Source: Bacteroidaceae bacterium (GTDB lineage: Bacteria; Bacteroidota; Bacteroidia; Bacteroidales; Bacteroidaceae). Taken from it: a stretch of 64,000 nt of DNA. The translations under genes and the position numbers were made by a program. This document shows positions 35,103 to 43,137 of this stretch, piece after piece. The stretch covers positions 1 through 64,000 of the forward strand of contig JAKSIQ010000004.1 in NCBI GenBank assembly GCA_024398755.1, given 5' to 3'. Each line of letters opens with the position of its first letter. Position 1 is the first letter of the stretch. The notes under the pieces were generated by a model that ran no database searches, had not been told where the DNA came from, and was given only the letters and a program-made list of their open reading frames with translations.

Positions 35103-36077
35103 TCAGAAACTGTCTTCTATGATATCTGTAAGAACATCTGTCAGATTCAATCCGGCAGCCTTGATCTGCTGTGGAATGAAACTGGTCGCGGTCATTCCCG
35201 GTGTAGTGTTGACCTCAAGAAGGTTTATCTGATTGCCTTCGGTAATTATATAATCATTTCTTATAATACCCTTGCATCCAAGCAGACGGTAGATTCTTGC
35301 AGTCATATCCTGAATACGGTCGCGGATATCGTCGGCAATTCTGGCTGGCGTTATTTCCTGGACGGCACCGTTGTATTTCGCATCATAATCAAAGAAGTCG
35401 TTTTTTGGAACAACTTCCGTAACAGGCAGGCGCACTTCTCCCTTCTTTGTTTTGAAGTATCCGTTGGTCACTTCGGTTCCTTGCATGAACGATTCAATCA
35501 TTATTTCGTCGTTTTCAAGAAAAGCGTCGGCAATGGCTTTGTCAATCTGCTGGCGTGTCTTGACTTTTGTGGTCCCGAAACTTGAACCTCCATCGGTCGG
35601 CTTTATGAAACATGGCAGTCCGACCTTTTCAATTATATGGTCTGCGTCGTATGGCTCGCCCTTGCGCAGTCGTGATGATTCTGCAACGTTTACCCCACAA
35701 CTTCTCAATGTCTTGTTCAGAATGAATTTGTTGAAAGTCAGGGCCGATGCAAGTACGTCGCATGTGGAGAACGGTATGCGCATCAGCCTGAGATATCCTT
35801 CAAGTACTCCGTTTTCTCCTGGAGTGCCATGAATAATGATGTATGCGTAGTCAAAAACAGTCTTCTGGCCGTTCCACGTAAAACTGAAATCATTCAAGTC
35901 GACTTTTGCGTTTTTCCCGTCTGAAAGCCTGACTTCCCATTTTTTACCTTCAAGTTCAACAATATACGGATTGTACAGATTCCTGTCCATGTACTCCAGA
36001 ATGGTTGCTGCACTCCTCAGCGAAACCGGATTCTCGCTTGAGTCACCTCCGGCTACAATTGCAATGTTGCGTTTCAT
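35103..36077 (-). CDS. ddl: D-alanine--D-alanine ligase
   Basis: The protein has 324 residues from ATG 36077 (MKRNIAIVAGGDSSE). It joins two D-alanines with ATP for the peptidoglycan stem. ATP-grasp marks are IIIHGTPGENGVLEGYL (about 91-107), GLPCFIKPTDGGSSFG, EVTNGYF and the metal-binding end GIIRNDYIITEGNQINLLEVNTTPGMT. An earlier in-frame ATG would overlap rluD and lack similarity. The gene sits 7 bases after rluD in the PASTA-rluD-ddl-acyltransferase order seen in Bacteroidales. Confidence 0.96.
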   Translation of the reverse strand: MKRNIAIVAGGDSSENPVSLRSAATILEYMDRNLYNPYIVELEGKKWEVRLSDGKNAKVDLNDFSFTWNGQKTVFDYAYIIIHGTPGENGVLEGYLRLMRIPFSTCDVLASALTFNKFILNKTLRSCGVNVAESSRLRKGEPYDADHIIEKVGLPCFIKPTDGGSSFGTTKVKTRQQIDKAIADAFLENDEIMIESFMQGTEVTNGYFKTKKGEVRLPVTEVVPKNDFFDYDAKYNGAVQEITPARIADDIRDRIQDMTARIYRLLGCKGIIRNDYIITEGNQINLLEVNTTPGMTATSFIPQQIKAAGLNLTDVLTDIIEDSF

Positions 36078-36084
36078 ATATTCG

Positions 36085-37170
36085 TCATTTTTCAAAATCG
36101 GGTGAATTTGCATAATTTCTCCATTTTTCCAACAGGACTGTCATGTCATCCGGCATTTCGGAATTGAAGAACAGTTCCTGCCCGGTAACAGGATGCACAA
36201 AGCCCAAGGTCTTTGCGTGAAGTGCCTGGCGCGGGCATGTGTCAAAGCAACTTTGTACGAACTGCCTGTAGCCACTGAAGGTGGTACCTTTCAGAACCTG
36301 GTCGCCACCGTATCTCGCATCGCTGAAAAGCGGATGCCCCAGATGCTTCATGTGGACTCTTATCTGATGCGTGCGTCCTGTTTCCAAAACACATTCTACC
36401 AGCGATGTGTATCCGAATCGCTCCAGAACGTTATAGTGGGTGACGGCATGTTTTCCTACTTCCGGGTCAAATGATACGGTCATCTGCAGCCTGTCTTTAG
36501 GATTGCGGCATATCTGACTCTCCACAATGCCTTGGGCTGGTTGTGGAATACCCCATACCAAGGCCCTGTATGCGCGTTTTGTGGTCTTGTTGAAGAACTG
36601 TTTTCCCAAGCATGTCTTTGCGTCGGGAGTCTTGGCAATAACCAACAGGCCCGAAGTGTCTTTGTCAATACGGTGCACCAAACCGACTTGGGGACTGTTC
36701 GGGTCGTAATCCGGATTATCCCGAAGATGCCATGCTACAGCATTTACAAGTGTTCCGTGAAAATTACCGCAACCGGGATGCACAACAAGTCCTGCAGGTT
36801 TATTGACTACCATGAGACAGTCGTCTTCATACACTACGTCCAATGGGATGTCTTCCGGCTCAATGTCCGTGCTGTATCGTGGACGGTCCATCATGACCGT
36901 TATCACGTCAAAGGGCTTGACTCTATAGTTGCTCTTTACCGGCTTGCCGTTGCAGAAAACCATTCCGGCTTCAGCTGCGGTCTGTATGCGGTTTCTGGAT
37001 GCGTGTTCAAGGTGCTCGAAAAGAAATTTGTCAACACGCAGAAGACTTTGACCTTTATCGGCTGTCACGCGGAAATGCTCGTACAACTCATGCTGACCGC
37101 CTTCGTTGTCATCCTGAAAATCTTCCAGTTCCTCAAGATCCGGATCCTGTCCTTCTGTGAGTTCGGCCAT
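36085..37170 (-). CDS. rluD: 23S rRNA pseudouridine synthase, RluD type
   Basis: The protein has 361 residues from ATG 37170; the N-terminal 35 residues are acidic. The S4 RNA-binding domain (about 48-110) is followed by the catalytic domain with VVHPGCGNFHGTLVNAV and the catalytic-Asp motif VHRIDKDTSGLLV. LETGRTHQIRVHMKHLGHP comes later. RluD makes pseudouridines in helix 69 of 23S rRNA; RluC-type specificity cannot be excluded from sequence. A start further upstream would overlap the PASTA gene. Spacing to the PASTA gene is 19 bases. Confidence 0.92.
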   Translation of the reverse strand: MAELTEGQDPDLEELEDFQDDNEGGQHELYEHFRVTADKGQSLLRVDKFLFEHLEHASRNRIQTAAEAGMVFCNGKPVKSNYRVKPFDVITVMMDRPRYSTDIEPEDIPLDVVYEDDCLMVVNKPAGLVVHPGCGNFHGTLVNAVAWHLRDNPDYDPNSPQVGLVHRIDKDTSGLLVIAKTPDAKTCLGKQFFNKTTKRAYRALVWGIPQPAQGIVESQICRNPKDRLQMTVSFDPEVGKHAVTHYNVLERFGYTSLVECVLETGRTHQIRVHMKHLGHPLFSDARYGGDQVLKGTTFSGYRQFVQSCFDTCPRQALHAKTLGFVHPVTGQELFFNSEMPDDMTVLLEKWRNYANSPDFEK

Positions 37171-37189
37171 GTCTGAAATAGAGTCCCGT

Positions 37190-37810
37190 TTAGAGCATAC
37201 TGTCAAAGAAAGTGTCATCCACCATATCGGTCGAGTCAGCTTCTTCCAGGTCCAAAATCATATTCCCGTTTCCGGCAATGATTGTCAGAGTGCTTCCTTC
37301 AGGCAACTGGGTTCCTGCTGTAACCGGTTGGTCATGGTACTTGATTCCATATACCCAATCCAAGTCCCCATTGATTCTCTCAATTCCGGCGATATTGAAT
37401 CCCATAGACTTCAGCCTTGACTCGGCTTCGCGGACGGAACTGTTATCTGCCAGATCCGGTATGGCTTTGGTGGGCTGGTTGCCTGAATTTAGCGTAAGGT
37501 ATATTTCCCGGCCCAACTTGACATTTGCTCCGCTTTCCGGATTCTGCTCAATGATCATTCCGGCTGCCATTGACTTTTCAAAGCGGACGTCACTTATTTC
37601 ATATGAAAGCCCAGCCTCATGAAGAACGGCGGCGGCATTTTCTTCATTCATGCCACAGACGTCAGGCACTTTAATATAGGTGCCGTGCATTGTATATCCG
37701 CTTATCCAATGCATGGTGCATACAAGTATGATTATGACGATAGCCAGCATGATTCCTATGTTGACCAGGATAATCTTTGCCGGCCTGTTGTTGGATTTTG
37801 TCCGATTCAT
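37190..37810 (-). CDS. PASTA-domain membrane protein
   Basis: The protein has 206 residues from ATG 37810. One membrane helix (about 14-37) is followed by two to three PASTA domains. The first is IKVPDVCGMNEENAAAVLHEAGLSYEI...GMIIEQNPESGANVKLGREIYLTLNSG, and the second begins KAIPDLADNSSVREAESRLKSMGFNIAG. PASTA domains bind peptidoglycan fragments. There is no kinase domain, so this is not a PknB-type receptor. It heads the operon with rluD and ddl, and a -7 box TAACTTTG (minus) lies at 37835-37842. Confidence 0.92.
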   Translation of the reverse strand: MNRTKSNNRPAKIILVNIGIMLAIVIIILVCTMHWISGYTMHGTYIKVPDVCGMNEENAAAVLHEAGLSYEISDVRFEKSMAAGMIIEQNPESGANVKLGREIYLTLNSGNQPTKAIPDLADNSSVREAESRLKSMGFNIAGIERINGDLDWVYGIKYHDQPVTAGTQLPEGSTLTIIAGNGNMILDLEEADSTDMVDDTFFDSML

Positions 37811-37834
37811 AAGTAATTGTCCACAATGATATTG

Positions 37835-37842
37835 CAAAGTTA
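37835..37842 (-). promoter_or_regulatory. -7 box of the PASTA-rluD-ddl operon
   Basis: TAACTTTG on the minus strand, 25 bases upstream of the PASTA start, fits TAnnTTTG; the -33 element is not clear. Confidence 0.5.
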
Positions 37843-37911
37843 CATAAAGATTGCAGATAACTTGAAGAAATCATAGATACTTTAAGGGTCTGCCGTGAAA
37901 TCGGGTGCTCC

Positions 37912-37958
37912 GGAACAATAAAAGAGCGGGAAGCGAATACTGTCCGCTTCCCGCTCTT
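37912..37958 (-). terminator. Terminator of rpmH
   Basis: A perfect 14-bp stem pairs 37922-37935 with 37945-37958 and has a 9-base loop. On the minus strand it is followed by TTTTATTG. It lies 20 bases after the rpmH stop codon. Confidence 0.9.
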
Positions 37959-37978
37959 GTGGATTCTGAAAAAGAAGA

Positions 37979-38140
37979 TTACTTCTTGGTTCCGCAGTAC
38001 TCGTCAGAAACTGTGAGCTTCTTGCGGCCCTTTGCTCTGCGTGATGCAAGTACGCGACGGCCGTTTGCTGTGGCCATTCTCTCACGGAAACCGTGCTTGT
38101 TCTTTCTCTTCCTGTTGGAAGGCTGGAATGTTCTTTTCAT
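37979..38140 (-). CDS. rpmH: 50S ribosomal protein L34 (bL34)
   Basis: The protein has 53 residues from ATG 38140. It starts [22 protein letters not shown], the L34 signature, and continues [25 protein letters not shown]. The tail after LTVS is a little longer than in E. coli L34, as is usual in Bacteroidota. A longer frame with 17 extra residues starts upstream of the -7 region and is rejected. The gene is monocistronic, with a strong promoter and a strong terminator, and is divergent from efp. Confidence 0.97.
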   Translation of the reverse strand: MKRTFQPSNRKRKNKHGFRERMATANGRRVLASRRAKGRKKLTVSDEYCGTKK

Positions 38141-38188
38141 CGTTATGTTGTTTTTGTTGTTATTCTGCTCTTTCCGGCAATCGGGTGG

Positions 38189-38219
38189 CAAAGGTAGTCT
38201 TATTTTTCAATATATCAAA
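38189..38219 (-). promoter_or_regulatory. Promoter of rpmH
   Basis: On the minus strand, -33 TTTG (38216-38219), a 19-bp spacer and -7 TACCTTTG (38189-38196). Confidence 0.85.
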
Positions 38220-38246
38220 GTCTGTGTTCTTTTTTTGCGCTATTGT

Positions 38247-38277
38247 TTTGTCCTTTTGGACCATTGAAGTATTTTTG
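38247..38277 (+). promoter_or_regulatory. Promoter of efp
   Basis: -33 TTTG (38247-38250), a 19-bp spacer and -7 TATTTTTG (38270-38277). It is back-to-back with the rpmH promoter. Confidence 0.85.
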
Positions 38278-38322
38278 CATTCCAGAAATAATTTATTCTA
38301 ACTACATAACAGACTATTTTTT

Positions 38323-38889
38323 ATGATCAATTGCCAAGACATTAAGATTGGTACCTGCATTAACCTTGAGGGCCAGCTTTATTTCTGCATCGACTTCCTT
38401 CATGTAAAGCCTGGAAAGGGCAACACCTTTGTACGTACCAAGCTCAAGAACGTTGTCAACGGCCGTGTTCTGGAACGCACATTCCAGATTGGTTTCAAAC
38501 TGGATGACGTACGCGTTGAGCGCCGTCCTTACCAGTACCTTTATCAGGACGATATGGGCTACGTGTTCATGAATCAGGAGAACTTTGAGCAGATCACTCT
38601 CATGAAGGACCTGATCAACGGCGTTGACTACCTGAAGGAAAGTGAAATCGTTGAAGTTGTCACCAATGCTACCACAGGTGACATCCTGTTCGCAGACCTG
38701 CCTGTCAAGGTGACTCTTCAGGTTACCTATACCGAACCCGGTCTGAAGGGTGATACCGCCACCAACGCCACCAAGCCTGCAAAGGTTGAAACCGGTGTTG
38801 AGGTTCGCGTGCCTCTGTTCATCAACGAAGGTGAACTCATCGAGGTTGATACACGCGACGGTTCATACCAGGGACGCATCAAGGCATAA
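38323..38889 (+). CDS. efp: Elongation factor P
   Basis: The protein has 188 residues. EF-P relieves ribosome stalling at consecutive prolines. Three OB/KOW-like domains are visible. The tip of domain I reads VKPGKGNTF, so Lys32 is the candidate modification site; there is no Arg as in EarP-type EF-P. The C-terminal signature [22 protein letters not shown] is intact. No modification enzyme gene is seen nearby. It is first in a plus-strand run with radC, DUF59 and lpxH. Confidence 0.96.
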   Translation: MINCQDIKIGTCINLEGQLYFCIDFLHVKPGKGNTFVRTKLKNVVNGRVLERTFQIGFKLDDVRVERRPYQYLYQDDMGYVFMNQENFEQITLMKDLINGVDYLKESEIVEVVTNATTGDILFADLPVKVTLQVTYTEPGLKGDTATNATKPAKVETGVEVRVPLFINEGELIEVDTRDGSYQGRIKA

Positions 38890-38898
38890 GACAGATTC

Positions 38899-39594
38899 AT
38901 GTCAAGGCCTTCAAGGCCGAATCTTTCACAGTGGGCCAAAGAGGATCGCCCCCGTGAAAAGATGAGGCGGTTAGGCGCACAGGCGCTTACAAACGCTGAG
39001 TTGTTGGCGATTCTAATACATACGGGAAACACTGAAGATTCGGTAGTGGCTTTGACTGAAAAAGTAATGGCTTCCTGCTGCAACAGTCTTTCCAAACTTG
39101 GGAAACTCAGCATCGGGGAGCTTTGCTCTTTCAAGGGGATAGGTCCGGCAAAGGCAATTTCGATACTTGCCGCTTGTGAACTGGGCCGGCGGCGTAAAGA
39201 GGAAGAGCCGTCACAGCGTGAACCGATAAGGAATTCGCGCGCAGTGTATGACTACTTCTATCCTGTTATGGCAGATCTGCAGATTGAGGAGTGCCACGTG
39301 CTTCTGCTCAACCAGGCTGCCAGAGTCATTTCAAGCATGAAGGTCAGCCAGGGCGGACTGGCAAGCGCATCGGTCGATATACGTTGCATTCTGCGTGAGG
39401 CATTGCTTCAGAGAGCTACGGCGCTGATGCTGTGTCATAACCATCCGTCAGGCAACGCGGTTCCAAGCCGGCAGGACGACGAACTGACAATGCAGCTGCA
39501 GAAGGCACTTGAGCAGGTTGACATTCAGCTGCTTGACCATGTGATATTTACAGACCATGCATACTACAGTTATGCAGACAAAGGCAGATTATAA
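38899..39594 (+). CDS. radC: RadC family protein (JAMM/MPN+ domain)
   Basis: The protein has 231 residues. The N-terminal half carries helix-hairpin-helix-like segments (ELCSFKGIGPAKAISILAACELGRR). The C-terminal half is the MPN+ domain with the zinc motif HNHPSGNAVPSRQDD (H180, H182 and a downstream Asp). The old link to DNA repair is not supported for this family and its actual role is open. It starts 9 bases after efp and ends 2 bases before the DUF59 gene, so it belongs to the same transcript. Confidence 0.92.
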   Translation: MSRPSRPNLSQWAKEDRPREKMRRLGAQALTNAELLAILIHTGNTEDSVVALTEKVMASCCNSLSKLGKLSIGELCSFKGIGPAKAISILAACELGRRRKEEEPSQREPIRNSRAVYDYFYPVMADLQIEECHVLLLNQAARVISSMKVSQGGLASASVDIRCILREALLQRATALMLCHNHPSGNAVPSRQDDELTMQLQKALEQVDIQLLDHVIFTDHAYYSYADKGRL

Positions 39595-39596
39595 CT

Positions 39597-39911
39597 ATGG
39601 CGACAAAACTGGAAGTTGAGGAAAGGGTGGTTGAAGTCCTTAAGACAGTGTATGATCCTGAAATACCAGTTGACATATACAGTCTTGGACTGATATACAG
39701 AATTGATGTCGATGACGAATCCAACTGTGTTATTGACATGACTCTGACTGCACCCGGATGCTCGTTGGCCGATTTCATTGTTGACGATGTCCGTATGCGG
39801 GTTGAAGGTCTGGAATGCGTGAAATCTGCAACTGTCAATCTGGTTTTCGAACCTGAATGGAACCAGGATATGATGTCTGAAGAAGCCAAACTTGAACTTG
39901 GAATGATATGA
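39597..39911 (+). CDS. DUF59/MIP18-family iron-sulfur assembly protein
   Basis: The protein has 104 residues. It has the family pattern ERVVEVLKTVYDPEIPVDIYSLGLIYRIDVDD and MTLTAPGCSLADFIVDDVRMRVEGL. This includes the reactive-type Cys of the APGC motif, and it ends VNLVFEPEWNQDMMSEEAKLELG. Relatives (SufT, MIP18, PaaD) help load Fe-S clusters into target proteins. It overlaps lpxH by 4 bases (ATGA at 39908). Confidence 0.9.
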   Translation: MATKLEVEERVVEVLKTVYDPEIPVDIYSLGLIYRIDVDDESNCVIDMTLTAPGCSLADFIVDDVRMRVEGLECVKSATVNLVFEPEWNQDMMSEEAKLELGMI

Positions 39912-40672
39912 AAGAAGGGAACGTATATTTCATTTCCGACGCACATCTGGGCTCATGGGCGTTCACGCCTGCCGATGCCCATGACAAGGAACGTCGTCTG
40001 GTCAGATTCCTTGATTCTATAAAGGACAAGGCTGCAGCGGTCTATATGTTGGGAGACATGTTTGACTATTGGTACGAATACAAGTATGTTGTACCGAAAG
40101 GTTATTCAAGGTTCCTTGGCAAGGTGTCAGAACTGACCGATGCCGGAGTCGAAGTGCATTATTTCATAGGTAACCATGATATATGGATGTACGGTTATCT
40201 GGAAAACGAGTGCGGCGTCATAATTCATCCCGTGCCGGAAACCGTTGGAATCATGGGCCACAAGTTCTTTTTGGGACATGGTGACGGGATGGGGGATCCC
40301 AGCCTGTTTTTCCGTTTCACGCGCTGGTTTTTCCGTGATAAGGTGTGCCAGTTCCTGTTCTCGCTGCTGCCTACTCGATGGAGCATGTGGATGGGCATGG
40401 CGTGGGCACGCAAGAGCATGAAGGAGCACCGTACCCCCGGCAATGAGGCCAAGTATCTTGGCGAGGACAACGAATTCCAGGTACAATATGCCAAGGACTA
40501 TCTGAAACAGCATCCTGACATTGAATATTTCGTATTCGGTCACCGTCACATTGAGCTGGACCTGATGCTCTCACATGACAGCCGTCTTATGATAGTGGGC
40601 GAATGGATAGGTCTCTGCACATATGCCTGCTTTGACGGCAAGAACATGACAATGAACAATTTCGAGTCCTGA
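39908..40672 (+). CDS. lpxH: UDP-2,3-diacylglucosamine diphosphatase
   Basis: The protein has 254 residues. It releases UMP from UDP-diacylglucosamine to give lipid X in the lipid A pathway. The metallophosphoesterase motifs are all present: SDAHLGSW (D11, H13), LGDMFDYW (D50), GNHDIWM, LGHGDG and FGHRHIEL. No signal peptide is present, in line with an inner-leaflet peripheral enzyme. The next enzyme of the pathway, lpxB, is 9 kb downstream. A perfect 14-bp hairpin follows the stop codon after 27 bases. Confidence 0.92.
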   Translation: MKEGNVYFISDAHLGSWAFTPADAHDKERRLVRFLDSIKDKAAAVYMLGDMFDYWYEYKYVVPKGYSRFLGKVSELTDAGVEVHYFIGNHDIWMYGYLENECGVIIHPVPETVGIMGHKFFLGHGDGMGDPSLFFRFTRWFFRDKVCQFLFSLLPTRWSMWMGMAWARKSMKEHRTPGNEAKYLGEDNEFQVQYAKDYLKQHPDIEYFVFGHRHIELDLMLSHDSRLMIVGEWIGLCTYACFDGKNMTMNNFES

Positions 40673-40699
40673 ACCGGACGTATCGGAACATTCTTGAAT

Positions 40700-40735
40700 G
40701 ACAATGGCTGCCAAATTGAAGTGGCAGCCATTGTC
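40700..40735. terminator. Hairpin between lpxH and ackA
   Basis: A perfect 14-bp stem pairs 40700-40713 with 40722-40735 (GACAATGGCTGCCA), with an 8-base loop. It sits between converging genes. The T-tail is weak on both sides. Confidence 0.75.
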
Positions 40736-40753
40736 GTTGTATGTGTATGCGGT

Positions 40754-41953
40754 TTACTTGGTCAGAGCCAGAGTATCCTGGGCAATCATCAGCTCTTCGT
40801 CGGTAGGCAGAACAACAACCTTGACTTTTGAGTCTTTGGCTGAAATTATGCCGTCCTTGCCGAACTTGATTGAGGCATTCTTCTTCCTGTCAAGTTTGAC
40901 ACCAAGGAACTCCAGTCCCTTGCATGATTCCAGACGAACCTCGTCACGGTTCTCGCCGACACCTCCGGTAAATACAATCACATCGACACCGCCCATAGCG
41001 GCTGCAAATGCGCCGATGTATTTTTTGATGCGGTAAGAGTACATCTTCTTGGCAAGGTCAGCCCTGTAGTTGCCGCTTTCCTGAGCTGCGCTGACTTCAC
41101 GCATATCGGACGAAACTCCGGAAATGCCCTGCAATCCTGATTTCTTGTTCAGCAGATCACTCATGCCCTTGCTGTCCAGACCTTCCTTTTCCATGAGGAA
41201 TGTGACAGCGCCTCCGTCAATGTCACCGCTACGGGTTCCCATCATGATACCTTCAAGGGGGGTGAGGCCCATTGTGGTGTCAATGCTCTTGCCATCCTTG
41301 ACAGCGCTGATTGAGCCGCCGTTGCCAATGTGGCAGGTAATTATCCTGGAACCTTTTGCCTTGATGCCCAGATACTTGCAGATTTCCTTCGATACGAAAC
41401 GGTGCGATGTTCCGTGGAAACCATAGCGGCGCACACCATATTTCTCGTACAGTTCGTATGGAATGGCATACAGGTATGCGTAATCGGGCATGGTCTGATG
41501 GAAGGCGGTATCAAATACGCCAACCTGAGGAATACTTGGAAGCAGTTCGCTTACTGCATTGACGCCCTTCAGGTTTGCCGGGTTATGAAGCGGAGCCAGA
41601 TCGTTGCAGGCGGCGAAATCGGCCAGAACCTGCGGGGTCAGCAATACGCTCTTGTTGAATTTCTCACCTCCATGCACCATTCTGTGGCCAACGGCATCAA
41701 TTTCAGACAGAGACTTGATGACTCCGTACTCTTTGCCTGTGAGAACCTCGAAAATGAACTTCACACCGCAAGTGTGCTCAGGGATTTCCTTTTCAATAAT
41801 CTGTTTCTTTCCGTCGGCATCGGTCAGCTTCAGGAAAGAGCCCTTCATTCCAATCTTTTCAATGCCGCCCTGGGCAATGACACTTTTCTTCTTCATGTCG
41901 AACAGCTTGTACTTGATTGACGAGCTGCCGCAGTTCAATACCAGAATTTTCAT
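40754..41953 (-). CDS. ackA: Acetate kinase
   Basis: The protein has 399 residues. It makes ATP and acetate from acetyl phosphate. The start KILVLNCGSSSIKYKLFD is the ASKHA phosphate-1 motif. VGHRMVHGGEKF, VGVFDTAFHQTMP, GFHGTSHRFVSKE, THIGNG-type (ITCHIGNGGSISAVKDG), DTTMGLTPLEGIMMGTRSGDID and FTGGVGENRDEVR complete the active site. It follows pta after one base, and the two form the acetate fermentation pair. Confidence 0.98.
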   Translation of the reverse strand: MKILVLNCGSSSIKYKLFDMKKKSVIAQGGIEKIGMKGSFLKLTDADGKKQIIEKEIPEHTCGVKFIFEVLTGKEYGVIKSLSEIDAVGHRMVHGGEKFNKSVLLTPQVLADFAACNDLAPLHNPANLKGVNAVSELLPSIPQVGVFDTAFHQTMPDYAYLYAIPYELYEKYGVRRYGFHGTSHRFVSKEICKYLGIKAKGSRIITCHIGNGGSISAVKDGKSIDTTMGLTPLEGIMMGTRSGDIDGGAVTFLMEKEGLDSKGMSDLLNKKSGLQGISGVSSDMREVSAAQESGNYRADLAKKMYSYRIKKYIGAFAAAMGGVDVIVFTGGVGENRDEVRLESCKGLEFLGVKLDRKKNASIKFGKDGIISAKDSKVKVVVLPTDEELMIAQDTLALTK

Positions 41954-41954
41954 A

Positions 41955-42968
41955 TTATGCTTTTTTTGCTGCTATTGCCTGATTGGCTGTTACAGCTACC
42001 ATTTTATAGACATCATCAACTGAGCATCCGCGTGACAGGTCATTGACCGGGCGTGCAATACCCTGAAGAATAGGGCCGATGGCCTGGGCACCGCTGAAAC
42101 GCTGTACCAGCTTATATGAAATGTTGCCTGACTGCAGGTCTGGGAACACCAGCACGTTGGCGTGACCGGCAATCTGTGAACCCGGAGCCTTGAATTCGCC
42201 TATCATGGGGACGATGGCGGCATCGGCCTGAAGTTCTCCGTCTATCTTGAGTTCGGGCGCAAGCTCGTGGGCCATCTGCAGTGCAGTTGTGACCTTGTCA
42301 ACAACCTCGTGCTTTGCCGAGCCCTTGGTCGAGAAACTGAGAAGCGCCACACGCGGTTCGGCGAAACCTGCCACTGCCGTTGCCGTATCGGCCGATGCGA
42401 CTGCAATCTGTGCCAGCTGTGACGCATCGGGGACCGGAGTGACTGCGCAGTCTGCAAAGACCAGAACTCCATTCTCACCGTACTGCTTAGCGTCGGTTAT
42501 CATGACGAAAGCGCCTGAAACGACCGAAATGCCGGGCTTCGTCTTGATGATCTGAAGTGCGGGCCTCAGCACGTTGCTGGTCGCATTGCGGGCGCCTGCA
42601 AGCTGACCGTCGGCCTCGCCGTTCTTTATGATAAGACAGCCCAGATACAACGGGTCAAGGACCTTCTTCTGTGCTTCCTCGATTGTCATGCCCTTGTTTT
42701 TTCTGAGTTCGAACAGCAGGTTCGCATATTCCTGACTTCTGGGATTGTTTTCAGGGTCGATGATTGTGGCTTTTGAAATGTTGTCAAGTTTCCACTGTGA
42801 AGCAAGATCCATTATTTCCTGCCTGTTGCCAAGAATTATAAGGTCTGCAACTCCATCGGCCAAAACCTTGTCCGCTGCCTTCAGCGTACGTTCTTCGGTA
42901 CCTTCGGGCAATACAATGCGCTGCCTGTCACTCTTTGCACGCGCAATGATCTGTTCCATCAATTCCAT
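41955..42968 (-). CDS. pta: Phosphate acetyltransferase
   Basis: The protein has 337 residues. It converts acetyl-CoA and phosphate to acetyl phosphate. The short form consists only of the catalytic domain: [19 protein letters not shown] at the N-terminus, [40 protein letters not shown], and [25 protein letters not shown]...[18 protein letters not shown] at the C-terminus. The N-terminal regulatory domains of E. coli Pta are absent, as is usual in Bacteroidota. Upstream on the minus strand is a -7 box TAATTTTG. Confidence 0.98.
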   Translation of the reverse strand: MELMEQIIARAKSDRQRIVLPEGTEERTLKAADKVLADGVADLIILGNRQEIMDLASQWKLDNISKATIIDPENNPRSQEYANLLFELRKNKGMTIEEAQKKVLDPLYLGCLIIKNGEADGQLAGARNATSNVLRPALQIIKTKPGISVVSGAFVMITDAKQYGENGVLVFADCAVTPVPDASQLAQIAVASADTATAVAGFAEPRVALLSFSTKGSAKHEVVDKVTTALQMAHELAPELKIDGELQADAAIVPMIGEFKAPGSQIAGHANVLVFPDLQSGNISYKLVQRFSGAQAIGPILQGIARPVNDLSRGCSVDDVYKMVAVTANQAIAAKKA

Positions 42969-42997
42969 ATTGTCTTCGTTTTTTTGTAAAATTGTCG

Positions 42998-43028
42998 CAA
43001 AATTACCATTTTTCCATCATACCGCGAA
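42998..43028 (-). promoter_or_regulatory. Promoter of pta-ackA
   Basis: On the minus strand, -7 TAATTTTG (42998-43005), a 19-bp spacer and a near-match TTTC (43025-43028) in the -33 position. Confidence 0.6.
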
Positions 43029-43088
43029 ACGGATGCAGCTTTGAAATATTCGGAATGGCTTTTTGGGGCGGATAAACGGGCAAAGAAA

Positions 43089-43120
43089 TTTGTCCGGATA
43101 ACGGAACTTGTGTAATTTCG
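43089..43120 (+). promoter_or_regulatory. Promoter of the DUF4419 cassette
   Basis: -33 TTTG (43089-43092), a 20-bp spacer and -7 TAATTTCG (43113-43120, one mismatch). It excludes the upstream start at 43108 and supports 43138. Confidence 0.75.
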
Positions 43121-43137
43121 CACAAAAGCCAACAGAT

